A DNA stretch of 10,420 nucleotides from Beijerinckiaceae bacterium (GTDB lineage: Bacteria; Pseudomonadota; Alphaproteobacteria; Rhizobiales; Beijerinckiaceae): the NCBI GenBank assembly GCA_947458675.1, contig CANHAW010000040.1:1-10420 (forward strand), given 5' to 3'. The translations under genes were made by a program, and so were the position numbers. The notes beneath the pieces are model-generated. The model did no database searches. It saw nothing but the letters and a program-made list of their open reading frames with translations, and was not told the DNA's origin. Of the stretch, positions 1-7,421 are shown piece after piece. Positions within the stretch are counted from its first letter, which is position 1. Each line of letters begins with the position of its first letter.

Positions 1-785
1 AGAGCCTGAAAGATCTTGAGCGCCGCGGTCGATCCGATCGCAGCATCAGCATGGAACAGCGGCTGATGCAGGCGGGGCTGCGCATATCGAAAGTGAAATT
101 CTATTTGGCGTCGCTTGCCTTTGGTCTTCTGGCGATGCTGATAGCCTTTATCTTTGTTGAAGATCGCCTTGTTCATGGCGCGATTTTCTTTGTCGGTGCG
201 GTGGGAATTCCGCGTTGGCTTCTGATTTATTTGCGTAACCGGCGGCTCAAGTTTTTTGTCCAGAAGTTTCCCGATGCCATCGATGTGATTATTCGCGGCG
301 TGAGAGCAGGCCTGCCGCTGATCGATTCGCTGCGCGTTGTGGCTGCGGAAATGCAGGAGCCTATCCGCTCGGAATTTCTCCTTGTCATTGAATCGCAGGC
401 TGTCGGCATGACGTTGACAGAAGCGGTCGACCGTCTGTCCGATCGCGTGCCGATCTCCGAGGCACGATTCTTTTCGATCTTGATCGGCATTCAGCAGAAG
501 TCCGGCGGCAATTTGGCGGAGGGTCTCGGCAATCTTTCCCGCGTTCTGCGCGATCGGAAACGCCTGGCACAGAAAATACGCTCCATGTCGTCGGAGGCAA
601 AAGCCTCGGCAGGCATTATTGGATCTTTGCCATTTCTTGTTGGCGGCCTCGTTCAATTCACCAGCCCCGGCTATATGGACATGCTTTGGCTCACGCTGGA
701 GGGCCGTGTCATGCTGGCGCTTTGCGCCATCTGGATGGGCATTGGCATATTGGTCATGCGCCGCATGATCTCTTTCGATGTGTGA
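1..785 (+). CDS. tadB: Tad pilus inner-membrane platform protein TadB (5' end missing)
   Basis: Type II secretion F-family protein that, with TadC, forms the inner-membrane platform on which the TadA ATPase assembles Flp pili. The reading frame is open to the left edge of the window (first full codon at base 3), so the N-terminus lies outside. The internal ATG at base 51 is not taken as the start, because the residues before it (a charged stretch, then ISMEQRLMQAGL) read like the normal TadB linker. Visible parts are a hydrophobic pair of segments at about bases 99-225, a T2SSF domain from about base 264 (KFPDAIDVIIRGVRAG, the classic start of this domain) to about 600, and two further membrane segments at about 612-680 and 705-770. 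It ends 6 bp before tadC, and its TGA overlaps a GAGG that can serve as the tadC ribosome binding site. Family assignment is firm. TadB rather than another F-family protein follows from its order with tadC. Confidence 0.93.
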   Translation, partial: SLKDLERRGRSDRSISMEQRLMQAGLRISKVKFYLASLAFGLLAMLIAFIFVEDRLVHGAIFFVGAVGIPRWLLIYLRNRRLKFFVQKFPDAIDVIIRGVRAGLPLIDSLRVVAAEMQEPIRSEFLLVIESQAVGMTLTEAVDRLSDRVPISEARFFSILIGIQQKSGGNLAEGLGNLSRVLRDRKRLAQKIRSMSSEAKASAGIIGSLPFLVGGLVQFTSPGYMDMLWLTLEGRVMLALCAIWMGIGILVMRRMISFDV

Positions 786-791
786 GGCGTC

Positions 792-1763
792 ATGCGCGAT
801 CTGATGCTTCGGTTAAGCGATCCCAATTTTCTCGTGCCGCTGCTGGCAGCAATCAGTGCCATGGCCACCGTTCTGACCCTTGCATTGCCCTATGTTGCGC
901 CCAATGGTTTGCAACGGCGCATGAAAGCAGTCGCCATCGAGCGCGAGCGGATACGCATGCGCGAGCGCGAGAGGCTGGCCAAGACAGCCAAAGCCAGTTT
1001 GCGTCTTGAGCAAAAGCCTTTTGTCAAAGAAATTGTCGAAAAGCTCCGGCTGTCTGAATGGTTGAATATTGAAGATGCAGCCGCGCAATTGGCTGCTGCC
1101 GGGTTTCGTGGCCGTGCAGCTGAAACTGCTTTTGTGTTTTTCCGCGCGGTCGTTCCGCTCGGGCTTCTGATCATCGGGACATTCTATCTCTTCTTTATCG
1201 ATGATCTGGGCTATTCGGGCATGTTTCGTTTCGCCGGCTTGATCGCGCTTGTCTATATTGGCATTAAATTGCCGGAGATTTATCTCGATAATCTTTCAAA
1301 GCAAAGACGCCTGTCGATCCGCAAGGCTTTTCCCGATGCGCTCGATCTTCTTCTCATCTGCGTCGAGGCTGGCATTTCCATTGAACATGCATTCCGGCGC
1401 GTGGCTGACGAAATTGGCCGCCAATCCGTTGCTTTGGCTGAAGAGCTGACTTTGACAACAGCCGAATTGTCTTTTCTGCCTGACCGTCGCCAGGCTTATG
1501 AAAATCTTGCTCGTCGCGCCGATGTCGATTCCATCCGTCAGATCGTGACTGTTTTGAATCAGGCCGAAAAATACGGCACGCCCTTGGCTGCCGCTCTGCG
1601 TTCTGTTGCTCAGGAAAGTCGCGAATTGCGCATGTCGGAAGCCGAGCGCAAGGCTGCATCCCTGCCGCCGAAACTGACTGTGCCGATGATCATTTTCTTC
1701 CTGCCGGTCCTGTTTGTCGTCATTCTGGGTCCCGCCATTTCGCATGTGGTCAAGACGTTTTGA
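792..1763 (+). CDS. tadC: Tad pilus inner-membrane platform protein TadC
   Basis: Second F-family platform protein of the Tad/Flp pilus system, in the inner membrane. The 323 residues match the usual TadC length. Seen in order: a membrane segment at about residues 13-36, a strongly charged helix at 48-70 rich in Arg and Glu, membrane segments at about 112-135 and 144-165, the T2SSF domain from about residue 179 (AFPDALDLLLICVEAG) to 290, and a C-terminal membrane helix at about 296-318. The start is the ATG 6 bp after the tadB stop, with GAGG at 784-787 and 4 nt spacing. Translation is probably coupled to tadB. No further tad gene follows on this strand: the next gene, tadD, faces the other way with 4 bp between stops. 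The family is certain, and TadC is the best fit from the position after tadB and the later domain start. Confidence 0.94.
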   Translation: MRDLMLRLSDPNFLVPLLAAISAMATVLTLALPYVAPNGLQRRMKAVAIERERIRMRERERLAKTAKASLRLEQKPFVKEIVEKLRLSEWLNIEDAAAQLAAAGFRGRAAETAFVFFRAVVPLGLLIIGTFYLFFIDDLGYSGMFRFAGLIALVYIGIKLPEIYLDNLSKQRRLSIRKAFPDALDLLLICVEAGISIEHAFRRVADEIGRQSVALAEELTLTTAELSFLPDRRQAYENLARRADVDSIRQIVTVLNQAEKYGTPLAAALRSVAQESRELRMSEAERKAASLPPKLTVPMIIFFLPVLFVVILGPAISHVVKTF

Positions 1764-1767
1764 GCTT

Positions 1768-2586
1768 TTACTGCAGGCCTGCCGTTGCGCTTTTTTGGTC
1801 GAGCCGGCGCAAATCGCTCCAGCGATCGGGTTCGGCCATGCTCTGCCTGACCGATGTGATATTGGCAGCGACACGTTCGGGCGGCGCGTCTTTGCGTCCA
1901 ATGGATTCGGCCTTTTTGAAATCGCCGCGCAAAGCCAGAACCAGCGCGTAATTCTGCCGGACGCGCTCATCGGCATCGGGCTGTGCAACAGCAAGGCGCA
2001 ATGTTTCCTCGGCGCGCGCAATATCTTTCGACAGCGCATAGGACAGGCCGAGATTTGAAAGAATCGAGGATTCGTTGGGGACGATTTTGAGGGCGGCCTC
2101 ATAATATCCCTGTGCAGCCGCATGGTTGCCCATGCGATCGGCGACAGATCCTTGAGCTGAGAGAACCGACCAATTCGGCCGTTCCGGCGTATGTGCGCGC
2201 GCCAGCACGGCGGCGGCTTCCGTCAGGCGACCGGCGTCGGCCAGGGCCTTGCCGAAAGCGCCGAGAATTTCGAGGTCGTCGGGTTTGCGCGCCGCTTCTT
2301 TTTGCAGGACGGCAGCGGCTTGCTCCATCTGGCCCAGCCGGCGCAGAATGCCGGCATAGGCCAACACTGTTTCGCGATCTGCCGGATTACGGTCATATCT
2401 GCGACCGAGGCTCTCGGCATGCTGGCGCAGGCTATTGTCATCGCCCTTCAGGGCAGCACTGTCGCGTGCGGAAAAACTGCCGATTCCATCCATTGTCTTG
2501 CAACCGCCCATCGCCAATGCGAGACAAAGGATGAGCGGGAGGCCGGATCGAATGCGCGGCACGAAAATGCGTGCGGTCTGGGTCAT
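1768..2586 (-). CDS. tadD: TPR lipoprotein TadD (Flp pilus assembly)
   Basis: Predicted outer-membrane lipoprotein with tetratricopeptide repeats. In Tad systems TadD is the pilotin-like or scaffold protein needed for correct assembly of the secretin and pilus. Reading from the ATG at 2586 gives 272 residues: a basic N-terminus, a hydrophobic core, and a lipobox-like end AMGGC with Cys29 as the lipidation site (Met at -3, Gly at -2 and -1, near consensus). About five TPR units follow at roughly residues 69-102, 103-136, 138-171, 172-205 and 206-236, with recognisable units such as GYYEAALKIVPNE. A TTG at 2625 would add 13 residues before the signal peptide. It has no better ribosome binding site, so the ATG was preferred, though the site there (GAGA) is also weak. 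The gene runs against tadBC, so it needs its own promoter, presumably in 2587-2682. A generic TPR lipoprotein is the alternative; the neighbours favour TadD. Confidence 0.85.
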   Translation of the reverse strand: MTQTARIFVPRIRSGLPLILCLALAMGGCKTMDGIGSFSARDSAALKGDDNSLRQHAESLGRRYDRNPADRETVLAYAGILRRLGQMEQAAAVLQKEAARKPDDLEILGAFGKALADAGRLTEAAAVLARAHTPERPNWSVLSAQGSVADRMGNHAAAQGYYEAALKIVPNESSILSNLGLSYALSKDIARAEETLRLAVAQPDADERVRQNYALVLALRGDFKKAESIGRKDAPPERVAANITSVRQSMAEPDRWSDLRRLDQKSATAGLQ

Positions 2587-2682
2587 GAAAAGGTCTCGTC
2601 GCAATGCAATAAACAAGCGTGACAATAAAAAATTAACCCTAATGAATTCTTAAGATACGGAAGCAGAGTCCAGCGAGGAAAG
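2587..2682. promoter_or_regulatory. Divergent intergenic region between tadD and the aminopeptidase gene
   Basis: This 96 bp gap is the only place from which tadD (-) and the aminopeptidase gene (+) can both be started. Its middle (about 2621-2656) is clearly richer in A and T than the surroundings, as promoters often are. A GTGACA at 2619-2624 resembles a -35 element, but the hexamer 17 bp downstream (ATGAAT) is a poor -10, so no promoter is placed exactly. TTAACCCT at 2633-2640 differs by one base from the CtrA half-site TTAACCAT, and another TTAA lies at 2650-2653, but the spacing is not the CtrA TTAA-N7-TTAA arrangement. Regulatory function is inferred from gene orientation. Confidence 0.4.
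2675..2682 (+). promoter_or_regulatory. Ribosome binding site of the aminopeptidase gene
   Basis: GAGGAAAG lies directly before two possible start codons, the ATG at 2683 and the ATG at 2689. The distance from GAGG is 4 nt to the first and 10 nt to the second, so it does not decide between them. The protein differs only by two residues (Met-Val). Confidence 0.6.
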
Positions 2683-4086
2683 ATGGTCATGTTGCTCACC
2701 CATGCGCGCGCCGATGAAAAATCTGTCCCGATCATGCTGGTGAGCGCAGCCGACTGGGATTTGCGCCAGGCGCAACTCTCGCCGCTTGCCAAGGCTTTTT
2801 CCGCTGCGCAGGGTTTTGAGCCCAAGCCCGGGCGCCTCTGTCTCCTGCCCGATGCGACGGGCGCTCTGGCGCTTGTGCTGTTTGGCATTGAGCCCGCGGG
2901 TGGGGCGCGTTTCGATTCCTTTGCGCCGGGCAGGCTGGCGACGCTTTTGCCGGCCGGGCTCTATTCTTTCATGCCGGAAGGGTTGGGCGATTTGTCGGGA
3001 GCCGAACATGCGGCCATGTCCTGGTGTCTTTCGGCCTATCGTTTTTCCCGCTATCGCAAGGCCTCTGGCGAACAGCCGCGCCTTGTCTGCCCGCAGGGCG
3101 TCGATCTGGCGCGTGTCCAGCGCATGGCGGAGGGCGTTGCTTTGGCGCGCAATCTCGTCAATACGCCCGCCAATGATATGGGTCCGGAGGCGCTCGAACA
3201 GGCAGCGCGCGACCTTGCCAATCGGCATGGCGCCAATCTGCGCGTCATCTCGGGCGATGATTTGCTGCGCGAGAATTTTCCGCTCATTCATGCGGTCGGA
3301 CGCGCGGCGGCTGAGCCCCCACGCCTCGTCGATTTCACCTTCGGCAAGGAAGATGCACCGAAAGTGACATTGGTCGGCAAAGGCGTCTGTTTCGATACGG
3401 GCGGGCTCGATATCAAGCCCTCCAGCGCCATGCTCTTGATGAAGAAAGACATGGCCGGTGCGGCCACTGCTTTGGCCTTGGCGCATATGATCATGGATGC
3501 GGGCCTTGCATTGCGCCTGCGCGTGCTTTTGCCGATTGTCGAAAATGCCGTGTCTGCGGATTCTTTTCGACCGGGAGATGTCTATCCCAGCCGCAAGGGT
3601 TTTCATGTCGAGATCGGCAATACGGATGCTGAAGGTCGGCTGATTCTGGCCGATGCCCTGAGTCTGGCGGCGGAGGAAAAGCCCGAACTCATGTTCGATT
3701 TTGCCACGCTGACGGGCGCCGCTCGTGTGGCGCTCGGCCCCGATCTGCCGCCCTTCTATGTCAATGACGAGGCGCTTGCCCAATCCATTGCCGATGCTGG
3801 TGCGCGTGCCCATGATCCGGTTTGGCGCCTGCCCTTATGGGAGGCCTATGATTCGATGCTCGACAGTAAAGTGGCCGATTTCAACAATGTCTCCTCCGGC
3901 CCCTTTGCCGGTTCGATCACGGCGGCTCTGTTCCTGCGTCGCTTTGTGGAAGGCGCTCGCGCCTGGGCGCATTTCGATATTTATGGATGGAATCCCTCCA
4001 CCAAGCCCGGCCGCCCGGAGGGTGGCGAAACGCAGGCAGCGCGCCTGCTCTATGATTTGCTGGAGCGCCGCTATCCTGCCGCTTGA
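2683..4086 (+). CDS. M17 (leucyl aminopeptidase) family metallopeptidase
   Basis: Cytoplasmic dinuclear metal aminopeptidase of family M17, which removes N-terminal residues from peptides. It has 467 residues, with a short divergent N-terminal domain (about 1-160) and the catalytic domain after it. All the metal-binding and catalytic residues known from E. coli PepA are visible: Lys233 and Asp238 in VGKGVCFDTGG, Lys245 in DIKP, Asp256 in MKKDMAGAA, and Asp315, Glu317 and Arg319 in the M17 signature NTDAEGRL. It is therefore expected to be active. The short N-terminal domain differs from classical PepA, so the DNA-binding roles of E. coli PepA should not be assumed. No signal peptide is seen. 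An equally good start is the ATG at 2689. It precedes a MarR regulator by 49 bp on the same strand, and a C40 peptidase follows that, which suggests a peptide-degrading unit. Substrate preference cannot be read from the sequence. Confidence 0.93.
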   Translation: MVMLLTHARADEKSVPIMLVSAADWDLRQAQLSPLAKAFSAAQGFEPKPGRLCLLPDATGALALVLFGIEPAGGARFDSFAPGRLATLLPAGLYSFMPEGLGDLSGAEHAAMSWCLSAYRFSRYRKASGEQPRLVCPQGVDLARVQRMAEGVALARNLVNTPANDMGPEALEQAARDLANRHGANLRVISGDDLLRENFPLIHAVGRAAAEPPRLVDFTFGKEDAPKVTLVGKGVCFDTGGLDIKPSSAMLLMKKDMAGAATALALAHMIMDAGLALRLRVLLPIVENAVSADSFRPGDVYPSRKGFHVEIGNTDAEGRLILADALSLAAEEKPELMFDFATLTGAARVALGPDLPPFYVNDEALAQSIADAGARAHDPVWRLPLWEAYDSMLDSKVADFNNVSSGPFAGSITAALFLRRFVEGARAWAHFDIYGWNPSTKPGRPEGGETQAARLLYDLLERRYPAA

Positions 4087-4110
4087 AAGAATATGCGAGC
4101 GCGTCAGAAT
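4083..4110 (+). promoter_or_regulatory. Possible promoter for the MarR-type regulator gene
   Basis: TTGAAA at 4083-4088 (overlapping the end of the aminopeptidase gene) is followed, after 16 bp, by CAGAAT at 4105-4110, which matches four of six bases of a sigma-70 -10 element. This could start a separate transcript for the regulator and the C40 peptidase, but such matches arise by chance and read-through from the aminopeptidase gene is just as possible. Confidence 0.22.
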
Positions 4111-4135
4111 GGGGCAGGACAGGTTTTGAGGGCCC

Positions 4136-4510
4136 ATGTCGATTGAAATCAGGCCGGAGCAGGGTCTCGCCCTTCTGCACGACATCACGCTCGCCATTGT
4201 GCGCGAAGCCAAGCCCGACGGCATGGCCGATTTCACGCATCGCCAATTGTCGATTCTTCTGACCGTCTATCTGGAGCGCCCGCCACATACAGTGCGTGGC
4301 CTTGCCAAAAAACTCGGAGTTACCAAGCCGGTCATCACACGCGCTCTGGATGCCATGGGCAAGCAGGAGATTATTGCGCGCCGTCGCGATGAAAACGACA
4401 GGCGCAATGTCATCATCCAGCGTACGGTGAAGGGCGCGCTCTATGTCGAAAAGCTTGGCGACATGGTTGCGCGCAAGGCCGCTGATTTGCGTCGGGAGGA
4501 TCTTGCGTGA
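4136..4510 (+). CDS. MarR-family winged-helix transcriptional regulator
   Basis: Small DNA-binding protein of 124 residues, a little shorter than most MarR proteins (about 140-160). The winged helix-turn-helix is plain: a helix-turn-helix at about residues 52-77 (VRGLAKKLGVTKPVITRALD), then the wing at 78-95 with the basic motif RRRDENDRRN, which corresponds to the MarR DxRD/R wing signature. Short helices at the two ends (10-25 and 97-120) would form the dimer interface and are shorter than normal, so the ligand pocket may be small. The ATG at 4136 has GAGGG at 4128-4132, only 3 nt away. The stop TGA overlaps the GTG start of the C40 peptidase by 4 bp (4507-4510), so the two are translationally coupled. 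MarR proteins often control adjacent genes and themselves. The target here is probably this group, but no clear palindromic operator was found in the 49 bp upstream. Confidence 0.85.
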   Translation: MSIEIRPEQGLALLHDITLAIVREAKPDGMADFTHRQLSILLTVYLERPPHTVRGLAKKLGVTKPVITRALDAMGKQEIIARRRDENDRRNVIIQRTVKGALYVEKLGDMVARKAADLRREDLA

Positions 4511-5352
4511 CCAGTCTTTTCGATCGCCGACGCACACCCGCCCGCCCCGATCTCGCCGCCGCCCATCTTGAAGGTCTGGTGCCGGCGCAAAAATATGTCA
4601 CGGGCCGATCCATGCGCGTGATCGATGAGGCCATCGGCCTGCGTGCGCAGCCGGTGCAGGATTGCCCGCTCGACACGCAGATTCTGCATGGCGAAGAGAT
4701 CATCGTCTACGATATGGAGGAGGGCTGGGCCTGGGGGCAGATCGTCAGTGACGGTTATGTCGGCTATATGCCCGCTGACAGTCTGCACGATACGCCGATG
4801 ACGCCAACGCATCATGTGCATGTCACACGCACCTTTCTCTATTCCGTCCCGAATATGAAAACGCCTGCAATTGCTGCTCTGCCCATGGGCGCACAGGTGG
4901 AAATACGTCAGGTGAAAGGCGATTTTGCGCAGGTCACAAGCGGGCTCTTTGTCTGGGCAGCGCATCTGTTGCCAGCCGGATCGCATCAGACAGATTATGT
5001 CGCAACCGCAGAAAACTTTATCGGCGTGCCTTATCTTTGGGGCGGAAAAACCTCTCTGGGTCTCGATTGCTCCGGCCTGGTCCAGATTGCATTGCAATCA
5101 GCAGGCCTGAATGCGCCGCGCGATACGGATATGATGCAGGCCGAACTGGGCAAAGAAGTGCAGGATGGCGAGAGCCTGCGGCGCGGCGATCTTGTCTTCT
5201 GGAAAGGCCATGTCGGATTGCTGCAGGATCAGCATCGGCTTTTGCATGCCAATGGGCATCACATGCAGGTCGTGTCGGAAGATTTTTCTCAAGCCCGCGC
5301 ACGCATTGCAGAAAAAAGTTTTGGCGAGATTGTTGCCATCCGGCGTCTATGA
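4507..5352 (+). CDS. NlpC/P60 (C40) cysteine peptidase with N-terminal SH3 domains
   Basis: Predicted cysteine peptidase of 281 residues. NlpC/P60 enzymes usually cut the D-gamma-glutamyl bond to a diamino acid in peptidoglycan peptides. Order of parts: two SH3-like domains at about residues 30-90 and 95-155, then the catalytic domain from about 162 (AENFIGVPYLWGGKTSLGLD). The expected triad is present: Cys188 in LDCSGL, His235 in KGHVGLL and His247 in LLHANGH. No signal peptide or membrane segment is seen, so it is likely cytoplasmic. The layout resembles the two-SH3 C40 enzymes such as Bacillus YkfC that trim free murein peptides, which is an analogy and not proof. The GTG start at 4507 overlaps the regulator stop. 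The closing TGA (5350-5352) lies within 6 bp that are shared with the opposing deoA gene, whose stop codon is at 5347-5349. A phage lysin is unlikely, because no phage genes are nearby. Confidence 0.9.
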   Translation: MTSLFDRRRTPARPDLAAAHLEGLVPAQKYVTGRSMRVIDEAIGLRAQPVQDCPLDTQILHGEEIIVYDMEEGWAWGQIVSDGYVGYMPADSLHDTPMTPTHHVHVTRTFLYSVPNMKTPAIAALPMGAQVEIRQVKGDFAQVTSGLFVWAAHLLPAGSHQTDYVATAENFIGVPYLWGGKTSLGLDCSGLVQIALQSAGLNAPRDTDMMQAELGKEVQDGESLRRGDLVFWKGHVGLLQDQHRLLHANGHHMQVVSEDFSQARARIAEKSFGEIVAIRRL

Positions 5353-6678
5353 ACGGCTCGATTGTACGCGTGCCAGAATGCAGGATTTTTCTGCCGGCTT
5401 GACCGGCCCGATTTCGATATGGCGCGCCAATGCACCTGCGGCGCGTGCGGCGGCATCGGGATCGGCAGCATGGACATAGCCAAGTGGCTCGCCGCGCGTC
5501 ACCTGCTGACCAAGGCTGACAAGCGCTGAAAGTCCGACCGAATGGTCGATTTTGTCCTCAGGCCGCACGCGCCCGCCACCCAGACCTACAACGACAAGCC
5601 CGATATCGCGCGCCGCCATGCGCGTCACAAAACCATTGCCGGTGGCCGGCACAGGCACGGTGAAGGGCGCGCGGGGCAGATAGGCGCTGGGTCTGTCGAG
5701 AAGATGCGCCGGCCCGCCAAGATCGGTGACCATGCGGGCAAATCTTTCCGCAGCGCGTCCGCTTTCGATGGCCGCTGCAATGGCTGCACATCCAGCTTCG
5801 CGCGTTTCGACCAGCTTGCCAAGCAGCAGCATTTCAGCGCCCAGCGCGACAACAATTTCCTGCAGGCGCGGTTCGCGCCTTGCACCCGTCAGATGCGCAA
5901 TGGCATGGGCTGTTTCAAGACTATTGCCGGCAGCGCTGGCGAGCGGCTGATCCATATCGGTGATCAGCGCTGTTGTCTTGAGTCCGGCATGGGCTGCAAC
6001 ATTGACGATGGATTGCGCCAGCTCGCCCGCCGTCTCGATCGTCTGCATGAAGGCGCCCGAGCCGGTCTTTACATCCATCACCAGAGCATCGAGACCGGCT
6101 GCCAGTTTCTTTGAGAGAATGGACGCGGTGATCAAGGGTATGGATTCAACCGTCGCCGTCACATCGCGAATGGCATAGAGCTTGCGATCGGCGGGTGCGA
6201 GTTGCGTCGTCTGTCCAATGATGGCGCAGCCGATCCGCCGCACCGTGCTGACCAGCCGCAAAGGATCGGGCGTTGTGCAATAGCCGGGAATCGAATCAAG
6301 CTTGTCGAGTGTGCCCCCGGTATGGCCAAGCCCGCGACCCGAGATCATCGGCACGAAACCCCCGCAAGCTGCAACAGCGGGAGCCAGAATCAGGCTGACA
6401 TTGTCGCCGATGCCGCCGGTCGAATGTTTGTCGAGAACGGGACCATCGAGTGCGACGGCGCGCCAATCCAGCACATCGCCGGATTTCATCATGGCTTTGG
6501 TCAGTGCAGCGCATTCCGAGGCTTCCATCCCGCGCAGAAAGACGGCCATGGCGAAAGCTGCTGCCTGTCCTTCGCTGATGCGCTCATGCGTCAAAGCGTC
6601 GATAAAAAAATCGATCTCTTCCGCGTTGAGTTTTTCGCCATCGCGTTTCTTGCGGATGATTTCCTGCGGCAGAATCAT
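5347..6678 (-). CDS. deoA: Thymidine phosphorylase DeoA
   Basis: Cytoplasmic enzyme that splits thymidine or deoxyuridine with phosphate into the base and 2-deoxyribose-1-phosphate. At 443 residues it is close to E. coli DeoA (440), and key residues fall at the same numbers: Lys84, His85 and Ser86 in DKHSTGGIGDN, Ser113 and Thr123 in the family signature SGRGLGHTGGTLDKLDSIPG, and Arg171, Ser186 and Lys190 in the thymine-binding region (IRDVTATVESIP to SILSKK). The glycine-rich C-terminal domain (GLGGGRVRPEDKIDHSVG, about 366-383) is normal. It is the last gene of the nucleoside operon. Its ATG overlaps the deoC stop as ATGA (6675-6678), showing translational coupling. Its stop codon overlaps the end of the C40 peptidase gene on the other strand, leaving no room for a separate terminator. 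A pyrimidine-nucleoside phosphorylase (Pdp) with wider specificity is the alternative, but the close agreement with E. coli DeoA favours DeoA. Confidence 0.96.
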   Translation of the reverse strand: MILPQEIIRKKRDGEKLNAEEIDFFIDALTHERISEGQAAAFAMAVFLRGMEASECAALTKAMMKSGDVLDWRAVALDGPVLDKHSTGGIGDNVSLILAPAVAACGGFVPMISGRGLGHTGGTLDKLDSIPGYCTTPDPLRLVSTVRRIGCAIIGQTTQLAPADRKLYAIRDVTATVESIPLITASILSKKLAAGLDALVMDVKTGSGAFMQTIETAGELAQSIVNVAAHAGLKTTALITDMDQPLASAAGNSLETAHAIAHLTGARREPRLQEIVVALGAEMLLLGKLVETREAGCAAIAAAIESGRAAERFARMVTDLGGPAHLLDRPSAYLPRAPFTVPVPATGNGFVTRMAARDIGLVVVGLGGGRVRPEDKIDHSVGLSALVSLGQQVTRGEPLGYVHAADPDAAARAAGALARHIEIGPVKPAEKSCILARVQSSRS

Positions 6679-7421
6679 GTGTCGCCTCGCAGCGCCTCGA
6701 GAAGGGGATCAAGCAGGCTGCTCGCGCCGAAACGAAATGTTTCCTTGCGCGCCCAGTCAGGCCCCATAATGGCATCGGCCAGATCGAGATAGAGCCGTGC
6801 CTGTTCGATTGTGCGCAAGCCTCCCGAGGCTTTGAAGCCGACAGGCTTGCCGCTCACGGCAATGGCTTCAAGCATGATGCGCGCGGCCTCTGGCGTGGCA
6901 GAGATTTTGGTCTTTCCGGTCGATGTTTTCAAAAAATGCGCGCCCGCGCCAATGGCAATCTCGCTCGCCCGGCGAAGGGATGGGCCGCTGCCCATCTCGC
7001 CGCTTTCGAGAATGACTTTCAGTCGGGCCTGTGCCGGCAACAGCCTCGCAACGGCGCTGATCAGATCATGGGCGACAGTCTCATGGCCCGCCAGAAACGC
7101 GCGCCAGGGAAAAACCAGATCGATTTCATCGGCGCCATCGGCAAGCGCTGTTTCCGTTTCCTTGCATGTGGCAGCGATATTTTCACCGCCGTGCGGAAAA
7201 TTCACGACAGTCGCCAGGTTGATGTCCGAGCCTGCGAGAAGGGCGCGCGCCTGCGCCACGAATGGGGGCCAGATGCAGAGCGCGGCGACATAGACCGGCA
7301 GATCGAGAGATTTGCGGCAGAGCCGCTCAATATCGCTCGGCGTGCAATTGTCGGAGAGATCTGTGAGATCGATCAGGCCGATGGCGCGGCGTGCGAAAGC
7401 AGCATCAGCCATGTTTCTCAT
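6675..7421 (-). CDS. deoC: Deoxyribose-phosphate aldolase DeoC
   Basis: Class I aldolase that cleaves 2-deoxyribose-5-phosphate to acetaldehyde and glyceraldehyde-3-phosphate, the final step of deoxynucleoside use. At 248 residues it is typical. The active site is complete: Asp101 in DEIDLVFPW, the Schiff-base lysine Lys170 in LKTSTGK, and Lys197 in VGFKASGG. The motif ATVVNFPHG (about 70-78) is also characteristic. Start choice is open. The ATG at 7421 overlaps the upstream punA gene by 17 bp. The ATG at 7412 (MADAAF) overlaps by 8 bp and has AGGA at 8 nt spacing, so it is equally good. The product differs by three residues. Its stop is inside the ATGA shared with deoA. Its substrate would need phosphopentomutase to convert deoxyribose-1-phosphate, and that gene is not seen here. 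Confidence 0.96.
   Translation of the reverse strand: MRNMADAAFARRAIGLIDLTDLSDNCTPSDIERLCRKSLDLPVYVAALCIWPPFVAQARALLAGSDINLATVVNFPHGGENIAATCKETETALADGADEIDLVFPWRAFLAGHETVAHDLISAVARLLPAQARLKVILESGEMGSGPSLRRASEIAIGAGAHFLKTSTGKTKISATPEAARIMLEAIAVSGKPVGFKASGGLRTIEQARLYLDLADAIMGPDWARKETFRFGASSLLDPLLEALRGDT

Noticed and set aside
1296..2123. Open frame of 275 codons on the - strand across tadC and tadD
   Set aside because: It is antisense to tadC and out of frame with tadD, both of which have clear family motifs.
2587..2625. TTG start giving a longer TadD
   Set aside because: It only adds 13 residues before the lipoprotein signal peptide and has no convincing ribosome binding site.
2650..3813. 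Open frame of 387 codons on the - strand, opposite the aminopeptidase gene
   Set aside because: It lies fully antisense to a gene with all M17 catalytic residues. Its product is low in hydrophobic structure, rich in Arg, Gln and Ile, and shows no known motif, as expected for a shadow frame in GC-rich DNA.
4507..5352. C40 peptidase as a phage lysin or secreted hydrolase
   Set aside because: There are no phage genes nearby, no signal peptide, and the two SH3 domains precede the catalytic domain as in cytosolic housekeeping enzymes.
5542..6114. Open frame of 190 codons on the + strand inside deoA
   Set aside because: It is antisense to an intact deoA with catalytic residues at E. coli positions, and no domain was seen in it.
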